NCBI GenBank assembly: GCA_002473165.1
Contig: DKSD01000068.1
Span: 6,242-70,241, forward strand
DNA length: 64,000 nt
Reading direction: 5' to 3'
Source of the DNA: Succinatimonas sp. UBA7265
GTDB lineage: Bacteria > Pseudomonadota > Gammaproteobacteria > Enterobacterales > Succinivibrionaceae
In this document: piece by piece, positions 55,065 through 64,000 of the stretch
How the letters are laid out: the number at the start of each line of letters is the position of its first letter
Position numbering within the stretch: the stretch's first letter is position 1
Program-made: the position numbers and the translations under genes
The notes under the pieces: model-generated
Seen by the model: only the letters and a program-made list of their open reading frames with translations
What the model was told of the DNA's origin: nothing
Database searches by the model: none

Positions 55065-55535
55065 TCACAGCATGCTCTCGATGCTTCTGAGCGCGCCTTT
55101 GTCAGTTTCGGCGTTCGCCTTTTCCATGAGGATCTTCTCCGCACCGGCCACTGCCAGCTGGGAGATCTGGCTTCTGAGATCTTCCTGAGCTTTGTTGCGC
55201 TCAGCTTCAATCTCAGCCCTGGCCTGCGCCAGGATTTTTGCCTTTTCCTCTCCGGCTTCGCTCTGAGCCCTGTCCAGGATCTCAGCTCTCTGCTTGTTGG
55301 CATCCTCGATGATCTTTTGCGCCTGATCACGAGCCTGCTTTAAGGTGTCTTTGGCACCTGAGGTAGCCAGTTCCAGAGTCTTCTTGGCTTTTTCCGCATT
55401 CGAAAGACCGTCAGCGATCTCTTTCTGGCGCTTCTCGATGACATTCATCAGAGGCGGCCAGATGTATTTCATGCAGATAACCGCAAAGATCAGGAATGCA
55501 ACTGCCTGTCCTAAAAAAGTGGCATTGATTTCCAA
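55065..55535 (-). CDS. atpF: ATP synthase Fo subunit b
   Basis: A 156-residue peripheral stalk subunit: one membrane helix near the start ([20 protein letters not shown]) and a long charged coiled coil. Same length as E. coli AtpF. Dimer stator. Confidence 0.96.
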   Translation of the reverse strand: MEINATFLGQAVAFLIFAVICMKYIWPPLMNVIEKRQKEIADGLSNAEKAKKTLELATSGAKDTLKQARDQAQKIIEDANKQRAEILDRAQSEAGEEKAKILAQARAEIEAERNKAQEDLRSQISQLAVAGAEKILMEKANAETDKGALRSIESML

Positions 55536-55574
55536 CTCAGGACCCCCTTGCGTTCATCAGTCTTGAGGTTAATC

Positions 55575-56813
<1,239 letters not shown>

Positions 56814-56849
56814 TTAGCCGATCGGCTGTGAGTATTGCTGAAATTAAGA

Positions 56850-57266
56850 CTATTTCTTTTTGATGTCAATGAAAGAAAGCTGTTCAGATCTCTCAAAAAT
56901 GAATTCTTTTGAAATAAGTCGCACGATCACCGAAAAAACGAAAACAATTATCAGAATTGGCGCATTCAAATGCAGAAAAATGAAACAAAATCCGAGGATC
57001 AGGATCAGCACCATGTATTTAAGCACCATGGCGTAGACGGCATCATATAAGGTTGAAGCCGCAGTTGCCTTAAGGCGGTCGTGGCGGTGAAGCGCCAGTT
57101 CAAAACACAGCTGCGGAATAAAGAAAGCGGCAAATCCGGCGCCTGCCGACAGAGCTGAATTGATCAGATCTTTGCCTGAGCACAGCGCCCACAGCAATGT
57201 CAAAACCACCGATACACTCAGCACCAGCGCATCGGTGATCAAAGAAAAGCGTTTCTCTTTAAGCAT
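56850..57266 (-). CDS. atpI: ATP synthase accessory protein AtpI
   Basis: A 138-residue membrane protein with four hydrophobic segments (ALVLSVSVVLTLLWALCS; GAGFAAFFIPQLCFEL; YMVLILILGFCFIFLHL; PILIIVFVFSVIVRLI). AtpI helps assemble the c-ring and is in the usual place before atpB. Sequence match beyond hydrophobicity is weak. Its ATG overlaps the parB end by eight bases, so parB and the atp operon are coupled. Confidence 0.82.
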   Translation of the reverse strand: MLKEKRFSLITDALVLSVSVVLTLLWALCSGKDLINSALSAGAGFAAFFIPQLCFELALHRHDRLKATAASTLYDAVYAMVLKYMVLILILGFCFIFLHLNAPILIIVFVFSVIVRLISKEFIFERSEQLSFIDIKKK

Positions 57267-58206
57267 CGCTTGCAGGCAGCCCTAAAAGCTCCCGGATGCG
57301 CTTAAATTCTTCTTCTGATTTATAAGCCAAAACGAATTTACCGCGCTTGGTGTTGCTGCCTACCAGGCTGCATTTTATGCCTTCAAAGCGATTTGACAGT
57401 TCCTGCTGGACAATCTCAAGCTCATCAGGCAGTTTTTTGTCCTTGGAACCGCTGTTTTTTCCGGACGCGAGTTTCTTGACAAATTCCTCAGCCTGCCTGA
57501 CGGAAAGGCCTTTTTTGGCGATGTACGCTGCAGCCTTGGACTGCAAATCGCGCTCAAGCGACATCACGACTTTGGCATGCCCGAGATCGATGCTGCGCTC
57601 AGCCAAAAGCTGCTTAACATCGTCTGCCAGCGCATTGATGCGCAGCAGGTTCGTTACAGTGCTGCGCGATTTGCCGATCGAGGACGCCAGCTCTTCCTGG
57701 GTCATATTGCACTGGCTGAGCATCTGATCCAAAGCGTAAGCCTGTTCAACCGGGTTTAAGTCTTCTCTTTGGATGTTCTCAATCAAGGCAACGGCGTAGC
57801 TTTTTTCAGGCACCAGATCCCTGACGACACACTGCACCTTATCCATTCCCAGGATCTTGCAGGCCCTGAAACGGCGTTCGCCGCAAATGATTTCGTACTT
57901 GTCGCCGCTGTCATTTTTCTTGACGATCAGCGGATCCAAAAGCCCGTTGGCTTTGATGGACTGCGCGAGTTCGGCTATGCCCTCATCATTGAAATCGCGG
58001 CGCGGCTGGTACACCGAAGGCTCGAGTTTTGACAGTTCTATATCGACAATCTGTCTTTCAGGATCGGCAGCGGAAACATTCTGAGGCAAGGCTGAGGCGC
58101 TGTTCTCAGACGCCTCTTCTTCTATGCGCTCTTCGCTGGCTTTTCTGCTTTGGCTGAGCATGGCGCCCAGGCCGCGCCCAAGCCTGCTTCTCTCGCTTTT
58201 TTCCAT
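57259..58206 (-). CDS. parB: Chromosome partitioning protein ParB
   Basis: A 315-residue ParB/Spo0J. N-terminal ParB/Srx domain (SKLEPSVYQPRRDFNDEGIAELAQSIKANGLLDPLIV) with the CTPase motif GERRFRACK, then a central HTH (MTQEELASSIGKSRSTVTNLLRI), and a C-terminal dimer domain. It binds parS sites near the origin. Overlaps atpI by eight bases and follows parA by 32. Confidence 0.95.
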   Translation of the reverse strand: MEKSERSRLGRGLGAMLSQSRKASEERIEEEASENSASALPQNVSAADPERQIVDIELSKLEPSVYQPRRDFNDEGIAELAQSIKANGLLDPLIVKKNDSGDKYEIICGERRFRACKILGMDKVQCVVRDLVPEKSYAVALIENIQREDLNPVEQAYALDQMLSQCNMTQEELASSIGKSRSTVTNLLRINALADDVKQLLAERSIDLGHAKVVMSLERDLQSKAAAYIAKKGLSVRQAEEFVKKLASGKNSGSKDKKLPDELEIVQQELSNRFEGIKCSLVGSNTKRGKFVLAYKSEEEFKRIRELLGLPASDA

Positions 58207-58238
58207 AATTTTTCCTTAATAATCCTTATATTCTGAGC

Positions 58239-59015
58239 TTAACCGGCGTTCTTTTTGTCACGCTCTGTAAGCTCGGCTGCCAGCGCAAGATAGGCTTTTG
58301 AACCTGATGACGACTTGTCATAGTACATCGCAGGTTTTCCAAAGCTCGGGGCTTCGGCCAGTCTGACATTGCGGGGAATTATGGTTTTATAAACCAGGCT
58401 GCCAAAATTCTTTTTAAGTTCTTCCGAGACATCCGAGGACAGGCGGTTGCGGTTGTCGAACATGGTCCTGAGGATGCCTTCGATCTTGAGCTTAGGGTTG
58501 ACCGCATGCGCCAGCTGATCGACTGTGTCTATAAGCAGCGTCAGGCCCTCAAGGGCAAAGTATTCGCACTGCAGCGGCACGAGGATGGAATCAGCGGCGC
58601 ACATGGCATTGACTGTCAGCAAATTAAGCGAAGGCGGGCAGTCGATAAAGACATAGTCGTAGTTGGACTCGATCTCTTTTAAGGCGTTGCGCAGACGGAA
58701 TTCCCTTCCGAAATAGTCAAGCAGTTTGACCTCGGCGGCAGTCAGATCCTCATTTGCCGGGATCAGATGAAAAGCGCCGTTCGTCTCTTTTATCAGCACA
58801 TTGGTGATGTCATAGTCATCAATAAGCACCTGGCAGATGGTTTTGCGCAGCTCAAATTTGTTGATGCCCGATGCCATGGTCGCGTTGCCCTGGGGATCGC
58901 AGTCCACCACAAGGATTTTCTTGCCCATGGCGGCAAGCGATGCTGCCAGGTTCACGCAGGTGGTGGTCTTGCCGACACCGCCTTTCTGATTTGATATTGC
59001 TATTTTCTTGACCAT
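58239..59015 (-). CDS. parA: Chromosome partitioning ATPase ParA
   Basis: A 258-residue Walker-type ATPase with deviant P-loop KGGVGKTTTCVNLAA and DCDPQGNATMASG. With ParB it segregates the origin. Located between rsmG and parB, as in many bacteria near oriC. Confidence 0.96.
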   Translation of the reverse strand: MVKKIAISNQKGGVGKTTTCVNLAASLAAMGKKILVVDCDPQGNATMASGINKFELRKTICQVLIDDYDITNVLIKETNGAFHLIPANEDLTAAEVKLLDYFGREFRLRNALKEIESNYDYVFIDCPPSLNLLTVNAMCAADSILVPLQCEYFALEGLTLLIDTVDQLAHAVNPKLKIEGILRTMFDNRNRLSSDVSEELKKNFGSLVYKTIIPRNVRLAEAPSFGKPAMYYDKSSSGSKAYLALAAELTERDKKNAG

Positions 59016-59024
59016 GTTAATTCT

Positions 59025-59672
59025 TTAATCCTTTGTAATTCTGAGGATAACTGCCGTTCTTTGAACATCAGTTCCCGGTATGGCTACGGGGATCTTTTTC
59101 TCAACCTTAATGTCAGGAGGCAGCTCCTGCACTTCTTCATCACTGAGCCGACCTTTCATCGCCAGGAAAATTCCATTCTCTGACACCAGTTCACGGCACA
59201 AAGACGTCATTTTTTTCAATGAGGCAAAAGCCCGGCTGACGATGCAGTCGAATTTTCTGCCTTTTATCTGCTCGCAGCGCTGATTCAGCACTTCCACGTT
59301 TTTAATCCCGATGACGCTTACGGCATTTCTGATAAACGATGCTTTCTTGGTTACTGATTCTATCAGCGTAAACTTTTTTTCAGGGTGCAAGATCGCCAGG
59401 ATCATTCCCGGAAATCCGGCCCCGGTCCCGACATCGGCAATACAGCCGCCTCGCAAATAAGGCTCAATGCTAGCGCTGTCAGCGACATGCAGCCTGAATA
59501 TGTCATCAGGATCTTTGATCGCAGTCAGGTTGAGCGCCTTGCTCCAGGTCAGCAAAAGCTGCACGTACTTTTCAGTCTGCACGTACATCTCATTTGAGAT
59601 GCTGACGGTAAGCGGCAGTTTTTCAAGCAGGCGCAAAGAACCTGCAACTGAATTCAGGCTGTTAGCGTTCAC
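59025..59672 (-). CDS. rsmG: 16S rRNA (guanine527-N7)-methyltransferase
   Basis: A 215-residue SAM methyltransferase (GidB). Motif IADVGTGAGFPGMILAI and FDCIVSRAFASLKKM are visible. It methylates G527 of 16S rRNA; loss gives streptomycin resistance. 12 bases after mnmG, 9 bases before parA. Confidence 0.94.
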   Translation of the reverse strand: MNANSLNSVAGSLRLLEKLPLTVSISNEMYVQTEKYVQLLLTWSKALNLTAIKDPDDIFRLHVADSASIEPYLRGGCIADVGTGAGFPGMILAILHPEKKFTLIESVTKKASFIRNAVSVIGIKNVEVLNQRCEQIKGRKFDCIVSRAFASLKKMTSLCRELVSENGIFLAMKGRLSDEEVQELPPDIKVEKKIPVAIPGTDVQRTAVILRITKD

Positions 59673-59684
59673 CGTTTTCTCCGG

Positions 59685-61580
59685 TCATGACACTGACTTT
59701 TTTCCTAAAAGTCCAAGTTTTTTCATGTGAACCAAAAGAATCGAAATGGCAGCCGGGGTAACACCGGAGATCCTGGACGCCATGCCTATGGTCTCAGGAT
59801 GATATTCGTTCAGCTTTTGGGCAACTTCAGTGGAAAGCGCCCGGATCTGACGATAATCAAAATCAGCGGGCAGGTATGTCATTTCATTATTCTTTTTCTT
59901 TTCGATCTCTTCAAGCTCTCTTTTTAAATATCCTTGATATTTAACTTGAATTTCCACCTGTTCCACCGACTGCTGAGTTGATGCCACCGCAGGCAGCTGC
60001 GCGCACTCAAGCAGGGTTTCAAGCTTCATCTCCGGCCTGCGCAGGATCTCCTCAAGGCTCTGTTCCTGGCTTAAAGGCGACTTCAATTTCTCATTGAGGC
60101 GTTTTGCCGTATCTGAAGACGGTTTTATCAAAGTGGCGCGCAGCCTGGCGCGCTCTTTTTCGATCTGTTTTTCTTTCTCTTCAAAAGCCTGCCAGCGTTC
60201 ATCGGAAATAATCCCAAGTTCCCTGGCTTTAGGGGTAAGCCTTTCGTCGGCGTTGTCCTCGCGCAGGATCAGGCGGTACTCAGCCCTGGAGGTAAACATG
60301 CGGTACGGTTCTTTGGTGCCAAGCGTGCACAGATCATCCATCAGCACACCTATATAAGCCTGATCGCGGCGCGGGAACCACGGATCCTGTCCTTTGACAT
60401 AAAGACCGGCGTTTATGCCGGCAAGCAGCCCCTGGGCTGCGGCTTCCTCATAGCCGGTGGTGCCGTTGATCTGACCGGCAAGGAAAAGCCCGGGAACTTT
60501 TTTGGACTGCATGGAAACGGAAAGCTCCCTCGGATCGTAAAAATCATATTCGATCGCATACCCGGGCCTGGCGATCACGGCGCTTTCCAGGCCTGCGATC
60601 GAGTGGATGAATTTTTCCTGAATGTCGTAAGGAAGCGAGGTGGAAATTCCGTTCGGGTACACCAAAGGCGATGTCAGCCCTTCAGGTTCCAAAAAGACAT
60701 GGTGTGAATCGCGCTCCGGGTAACGCACCACCTTGTCCTCAATTGACGGGCAGTAGCGCGGTCCGACACTGTGGATCACCCCTGAATAAAGCGGGCTTCT
60801 GTCGAGGCCTGACCTGATGATCTCATGGGTTTCGGCATTGGTCCTCGTCACATAGCAGGGAACCTGGGACGGGTGCACCTTATCTGAATCCATGAAAGAA
60901 AAAACCGGCTGAGGGTACTCAGGATCCTGTTTTTGCAGCTTTGAATAATCAATGCTGGAGGCCAGCAGCCTGGCCGGAGTCCCCGTCTTCAGGCGTCCTT
61001 GCGGCAGCCCAAGTTCCTTAAGATTTTCAGCAAGGCGAATCGATGCAGGATCACCTGCTCTGCCGCCGCTGTAATGGTTAAGCCCCACATGAATCAGGCC
61101 GTTTAAAAAAGTTCCGGAGCAAATGATCACGGCTTTGGCATAAAAATCGATATCAGCGGCAGTGGATACCCCGCACACCGTGCCGTCTTTGAAGATGATT
61201 TTGGTGCAAGGCTGCTGAAAAATCGTGAGGTTTTTATAGCCAAACAGGGTCTGCCTGATCACCTGCTTGTAAAGGTGGCGGTCCGTCTGGGCTCTGGTTG
61301 CCCTTACGGCAGGACCTTTTGATGAATTTAAGGAGCGAAACTGGATCCCGGCGCGATCAATAGCAGAAGGGCACACGCCTCCCATGGCGTCAACTTCCCT
61401 TAGCAGATGCCCTTTTCCGATCCCGCCGAAAGCCGGATTGCATGACATTTCGCCTAAGGTCTCAAGATTGTGTGTCAGCAGCAAGGTATTGCAGTTCATT
61501 CTGGCGCTTGCTGACGCAGCTTCGATACCTGCGTGTCCTCCGCCGATGACGATGACATCAAAGTTTCTGCTATTGGTCAT
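59685..61580 (-). CDS. mnmG: tRNA uridine-5-carboxymethylaminomethyl modification enzyme MnmG
   Basis: A 631-residue FAD enzyme (GidA). FAD motif [18 protein letters not shown] near the start, [22 protein letters not shown], and the C-terminal [20 protein letters not shown]. With MnmE it makes cmnm5U34 in tRNAs. It is the first gene of the leftward origin-side operon, transcribed away from the candidate oriC. Confidence 0.97.
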   Translation of the reverse strand: MTNSRNFDVIVIGGGHAGIEAASASARMNCNTLLLTHNLETLGEMSCNPAFGGIGKGHLLREVDAMGGVCPSAIDRAGIQFRSLNSSKGPAVRATRAQTDRHLYKQVIRQTLFGYKNLTIFQQPCTKIIFKDGTVCGVSTAADIDFYAKAVIICSGTFLNGLIHVGLNHYSGGRAGDPASIRLAENLKELGLPQGRLKTGTPARLLASSIDYSKLQKQDPEYPQPVFSFMDSDKVHPSQVPCYVTRTNAETHEIIRSGLDRSPLYSGVIHSVGPRYCPSIEDKVVRYPERDSHHVFLEPEGLTSPLVYPNGISTSLPYDIQEKFIHSIAGLESAVIARPGYAIEYDFYDPRELSVSMQSKKVPGLFLAGQINGTTGYEEAAAQGLLAGINAGLYVKGQDPWFPRRDQAYIGVLMDDLCTLGTKEPYRMFTSRAEYRLILREDNADERLTPKARELGIISDERWQAFEEKEKQIEKERARLRATLIKPSSDTAKRLNEKLKSPLSQEQSLEEILRRPEMKLETLLECAQLPAVASTQQSVEQVEIQVKYQGYLKRELEEIEKKKNNEMTYLPADFDYRQIRALSTEVAQKLNEYHPETIGMASRISGVTPAAISILLVHMKKLGLLGKKSVS

Positions 61581-61599
61581 TTTACTTATTGATTTTTAA

Positions 61600-62080
61600 A
61601 ATATATTTAAAATATAAAGCCGGGGTTATTTTACAGCAGGCGCACCGCATTTGGGGGATTGGCTGAGGATTGCACCGCGATCCGCTTTTCCACCGATCAA
61701 GATCGGGGTAAGAATATAGAAGGAAAAAGATCTTCTTTATATATTTTTTCTTACTACGGTAACTATTACAGGGTGGAAACTGTGGAGAAAAGCAAAAAAG
61801 CCTTTTTTCACAATATACTGAGCAAAAATTTAAGCCAATTTCACCTGTAAGAAAACGGTCGTAAAAAGTGGAAAATTTGCCTGTTTTAAACAGGATAAAA
61901 ATTATACCTTAATTACCGAAAATTTGAACAACATTTTCCGACAGCTTTCCAACAGGTTTTACCGCCATGCTGCGGCAAAATGTAAACAGCCTGATAAAAA
62001 GTGTTTTATAAAAAATATTTTTATTTCAATAAATTATATTACAAATAAGTTTACAAAAGTTCGTGTGACAGCTTGATGAC
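61600..62080. other. oriC: Candidate chromosomal replication origin (oriC)
   Basis: A 688-bp non-coding AT-rich region upstream of mnmG. From the mnmG side: AT cluster (about 61590-61619), GATC sites at 61695, 61701 and 61729, a GATC-led AT-rich 13-mer GATCTTCTTTATA (61729-61741) with more AT behind it, then TGTGGAGAA at 61781-61789 (one mismatch to TGTGGATAA, in the orientation of R1), TTTTTCACA at 61804-61812 (fits TTWTNCACA), AGTGGAAAA at 61867, TTTTCCACC at 61686, and a long AT-rich run 61990-62055. This order is that of E. coli oriC, but no perfect DnaA box is seen. The small open frame at 61659-61850 is not a gene. Confidence 0.65.
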
Positions 62081-62268
62081 ACGGAAGAATAAAGATCAAG
62101 TTTTCCTGGCAAACAGTCTGCGGCCTTGATAACAACAAAGTAAATGCCGGGATCATTGGGCCAAAATCTTCTGCAAATGCCTGCATCTGCGCCTGCCAGT
62201 TCTGTTATATTCCGATCGCTTTATCCCTTCGCGCAAGCTTTCTTGCCTTGGTTTACGGAGCCTCATTT

Positions 62269-63846
62269 ATGAGAGTGAATCTTCCCGTATATGACAAAGA
62301 GGTCAGGTTCCCTGATGATCCCAATGCCAAGATCATCTCGGTTACCGATCCGCACGGAGTCATCATCGATGTAAATGACACATTTGTCGAAATGTGCGGA
62401 TTTACACGGGATGAGCTGATCGGGCAGCCTCAGAACATCATCAGGCACCCTGATATGCCGCCTGAGGTGTTTGCTTATATGTGGAAGCAGCTTAAATCCG
62501 GCAAACCTTTCTTAGGGATCATCAAGAACCGCTGCAAAGACGGCTCTTACTACTGGGTTAACGCTTTTATCCTCCCCATTGTCAAAAACGGCGTGATCAC
62601 CGGCTATGAATCGGTAAGAACCAGAGCTGCTCCGGAGATGATCGCAAGAGCAAAAGTGCTCTATGCAAAGATGCGTTCCGGCAGGAAAGTCACAGCCCCG
62701 GCAAAAGGCATGCTGAATGTCTTCATGGGATTGCTGACGCTCGCGCTGCTTGCAGCAGCGTTCATCGTGCCCGGATACCTGACTTTAGGGCTGCTGGGGA
62801 TCTCGGTGATTGCGCAAATGCTGGTATCCCATGCGATTTCAAGAAGATTTTTCCTCTATGTCATTAACAGCTCTAACGCTCAAAGCGATGATCTGACGCT
62901 TAATGTCTACACCGGCCGCGGCGGCCTTGAGGGGCTGGCCATGATGGCTGAGCAGTGGAAATTCAAATATGTCGACACCCTGCTCACCCGCGTGAGGGAG
63001 GCTGCCGACAGATTGCATGCGGCTGCAGATTCAAGCCTGAATGACGCCAAAAACAACAGCGATGAGATGCTGCGCAAATCCGATCAGACCAAAGACGCCG
63101 CCAAGCGCATGAATGAAGTTGCCGACGGCATCAGCGCCATGATGGACGATCTTCTGCATAAGATCAGTAAAACCGCAGATGACGCAGAGAATGCCAAAAA
63201 ACAGGCAGATGCCGGAAAAGAGTTTTCAGACCGCACGCTTGAGTCCATCAACGCCCTCGATGCCACCGCGAGCAAAGTCGCCAATGCTGTCGACAACCTT
63301 GCAGAGGAAGTAGGCAAAGTTTCTGAATCGGTTGAGTTCATTGATTCAGTGCAGTCGCAGACGGATCTGCTGGCGCTTAACGCTTCCATTGAAGCCGCGC
63401 GCGCCGGGGAAGCCGGCAAAGGCTTTGCCGTAGTCGCAGATGAAGTCAGGGCGCTGTCGATCCGCACCCAAAAAACCGCTGGCGATATCCATAAGCAGCT
63501 TGACGATTTCAAGGAGACTACCGCCCAGGCACATCAGCTGTCGATTGCCAGCCGCGATCACGCGCTGGCCGGAGTGCATGAGGTTGAGCAGAACAATGAA
63601 GTGCTCAGATCGCTGCATGACGCGGTAAAAGAGATTAAAAACGCTTCAGACAACATGCGCAACACCATCAATGAAAAAGCCCAGACCGCGCGTGCGGTGT
63701 CCGAGGAAGTCAGGCATTTGGTCAGGCTTTCAGATGACAGCGTTGATCTGTCAAACCGCTCCCGTGATGAAATGGTGAAGCTTAATGATGAGGCTGATGA
63801 ACTCAGTGAAATGATCGACAGGTTTAACCAGGGGTTTAACGGCTGA
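62269..63846 (+). CDS. PAS-domain methyl-accepting chemotaxis protein (Aer-like)
   Basis: A 525-residue chemoreceptor. A PAS domain (about 15-125, with [45 protein letters not shown] as in Aer) is followed by a membrane hairpin (about 150-195), a HAMP-like linker, and a signalling coiled coil with the hairpin tip [30 protein letters not shown]. The PAS may bind FAD and report redox or energy state, as in Aer; that is inference. ATG at 62269 follows GGAG with 8 bases. It lies on the other side of the candidate oriC, where mioC is found in E. coli. Confidence 0.9.
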   Translation: MRVNLPVYDKEVRFPDDPNAKIISVTDPHGVIIDVNDTFVEMCGFTRDELIGQPQNIIRHPDMPPEVFAYMWKQLKSGKPFLGIIKNRCKDGSYYWVNAFILPIVKNGVITGYESVRTRAAPEMIARAKVLYAKMRSGRKVTAPAKGMLNVFMGLLTLALLAAAFIVPGYLTLGLLGISVIAQMLVSHAISRRFFLYVINSSNAQSDDLTLNVYTGRGGLEGLAMMAEQWKFKYVDTLLTRVREAADRLHAAADSSLNDAKNNSDEMLRKSDQTKDAAKRMNEVADGISAMMDDLLHKISKTADDAENAKKQADAGKEFSDRTLESINALDATASKVANAVDNLAEEVGKVSESVEFIDSVQSQTDLLALNASIEAARAGEAGKGFAVVADEVRALSIRTQKTAGDIHKQLDDFKETTAQAHQLSIASRDHALAGVHEVEQNNEVLRSLHDAVKEIKNASDNMRNTINEKAQTARAVSEEVRHLVRLSDDSVDLSNRSRDEMVKLNDEADELSEMIDRFNQGFNG

Positions 63847-63900
63847 TCATGCTAAGCCAAAAAGGAAAAAACGCTGTTTGCATTGGGATCCTGTCCGCGC

Positions 63901-64000
63901 TAGTATCGTGTAACATTTGATATTTCGTTTTTGTGAGGTAAGATGAGATCCGCCATAATTGAAAGGGGGATCTCAGCATGGGAACACAGTACCGGGTAAC
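63901..64000 (+). mobile_element. Possible left end of an insertion sequence (IS630-like?), cut by the window
   Basis: After the MCP gene the sequence changes: TAGTATCGTGTAAC at 63901 could be an inverted-repeat end on a TA target, and the start of a new gene follows at 63978. Only ~100 bases are seen, so family is a guess. Confidence 0.3.
63978..64000 (+). CDS. Start of a gene, possibly a transposase, truncated by the window
   Basis: ATG at 63978 with GGGGGA before it opens MGTQYRV, a start reminiscent of IS630-type transposases (xxYRVTLxxxER). A 7-bp inverted repeat GAGATCC (63945-63951) / GGATCTC (63968-63974) covers part of the ribosome site. Seven residues are too few to be sure. Confidence 0.35.

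Noticed and set aside
61659..61850. Small open frame in the candidate origin
   Set aside because: Lies over the 13-mer and DnaA-like sites; composition and sequence do not look coding.
57259..62268. parS sites for ParB
   Set aside because: No copy of the TGTTnCACGTGnAACA motif was seen by eye in the origin-side block; sites probably lie outside the window or were missed.

Overview
The window is a chromosomal segment of a gammaproteobacterium, most probably of the family Succinivibrionaceae (Anaerobiospirillum / Succinivibrio type). The best single clue is the ATP-dependent PEP carboxykinase at 11.3-12.9 kb, which by memory is very close to the well-known Anaerobiospirillum succiniciproducens enzyme. 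The gene neighbourhoods are E. coli-like but thinned out. The DNA is GC-rich and almost fully coding, with many 4-bp ATGA start/stop overlaps. No rRNA, tRNA or CRISPR array was seen.

Layout. 0-5.6 kb: 3' part of coaBC, dut, then an arginine operon argF-argG-argH on the minus strand, and nudE. 5.7-13.9 kb: heat/redox chaperone genes hslR and hslO, an Fsr-type MFS exporter, ribB, a bioH-like esterase, an unknown low-complexity protein, greB, pckA and nfuA; in E. coli many of these lie together near 75-76 min. 13.9-20.7 kb: an accessory sugar locus, with a four-gene operon (permease, double ATPase, permease, L-arabinose isomerase) facing its own periplasmic binding protein across a 666-bp control region that carries three LacI/GalR-like operator candidates. 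20.9-24 kb: an HD-GYP response regulator, gpsA, secB and a rhodanese without its catalytic cysteine. 24.2-31.6 kb: gpmI, pmbA, a BASS-type transporter, a DUF2750 protein and uvrA. 31.8-37.4 kb: ssb, mreBCD, maf and tldD. 37.4-47.2 kb: darP, the mlaFEDCB lipid-transport operon, and the divergent kdsC-lptCAB-rpoN-hpf-ptsN-rapZ cluster. 47.2-50.1 kb: rsmD, ftsY and rpoH (ftsEX missing).

50.2-61.6 kb is the conserved replication-origin side block read on the minus strand: mnmG-rsmG-parA-parB-atpI-atpBEFHAGDC. Upstream of mnmG an AT-rich 688-bp region has the order expected of a gammaproteobacterial oriC: a GATC-led AT-rich 13-mer, then a DnaA-box-like site in the R1 orientation, then further weak boxes. 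The boxes are more degenerate than in E. coli. A PAS chemoreceptor follows, and the window ends in what may be the left end of an insertion sequence whose transposase start lies next to an RBS-occluding hairpin.

No obviously new defence or biosynthetic system is visible; most of the window is core genome. The points most worth a second look are the degenerate oriC, the four-cysteine insertion in ATP synthase subunit a, the operator set and degenerate ATPase of the sugar locus, the cysteine-less YibN, the unusual nucleophile elbow of the BioH homolog, terminator-like hairpins in the pckA leader and between mreB and mreC, and several local losses from otherwise conserved operons (ftsEX, rng, kdsD, ptsO, grxC).
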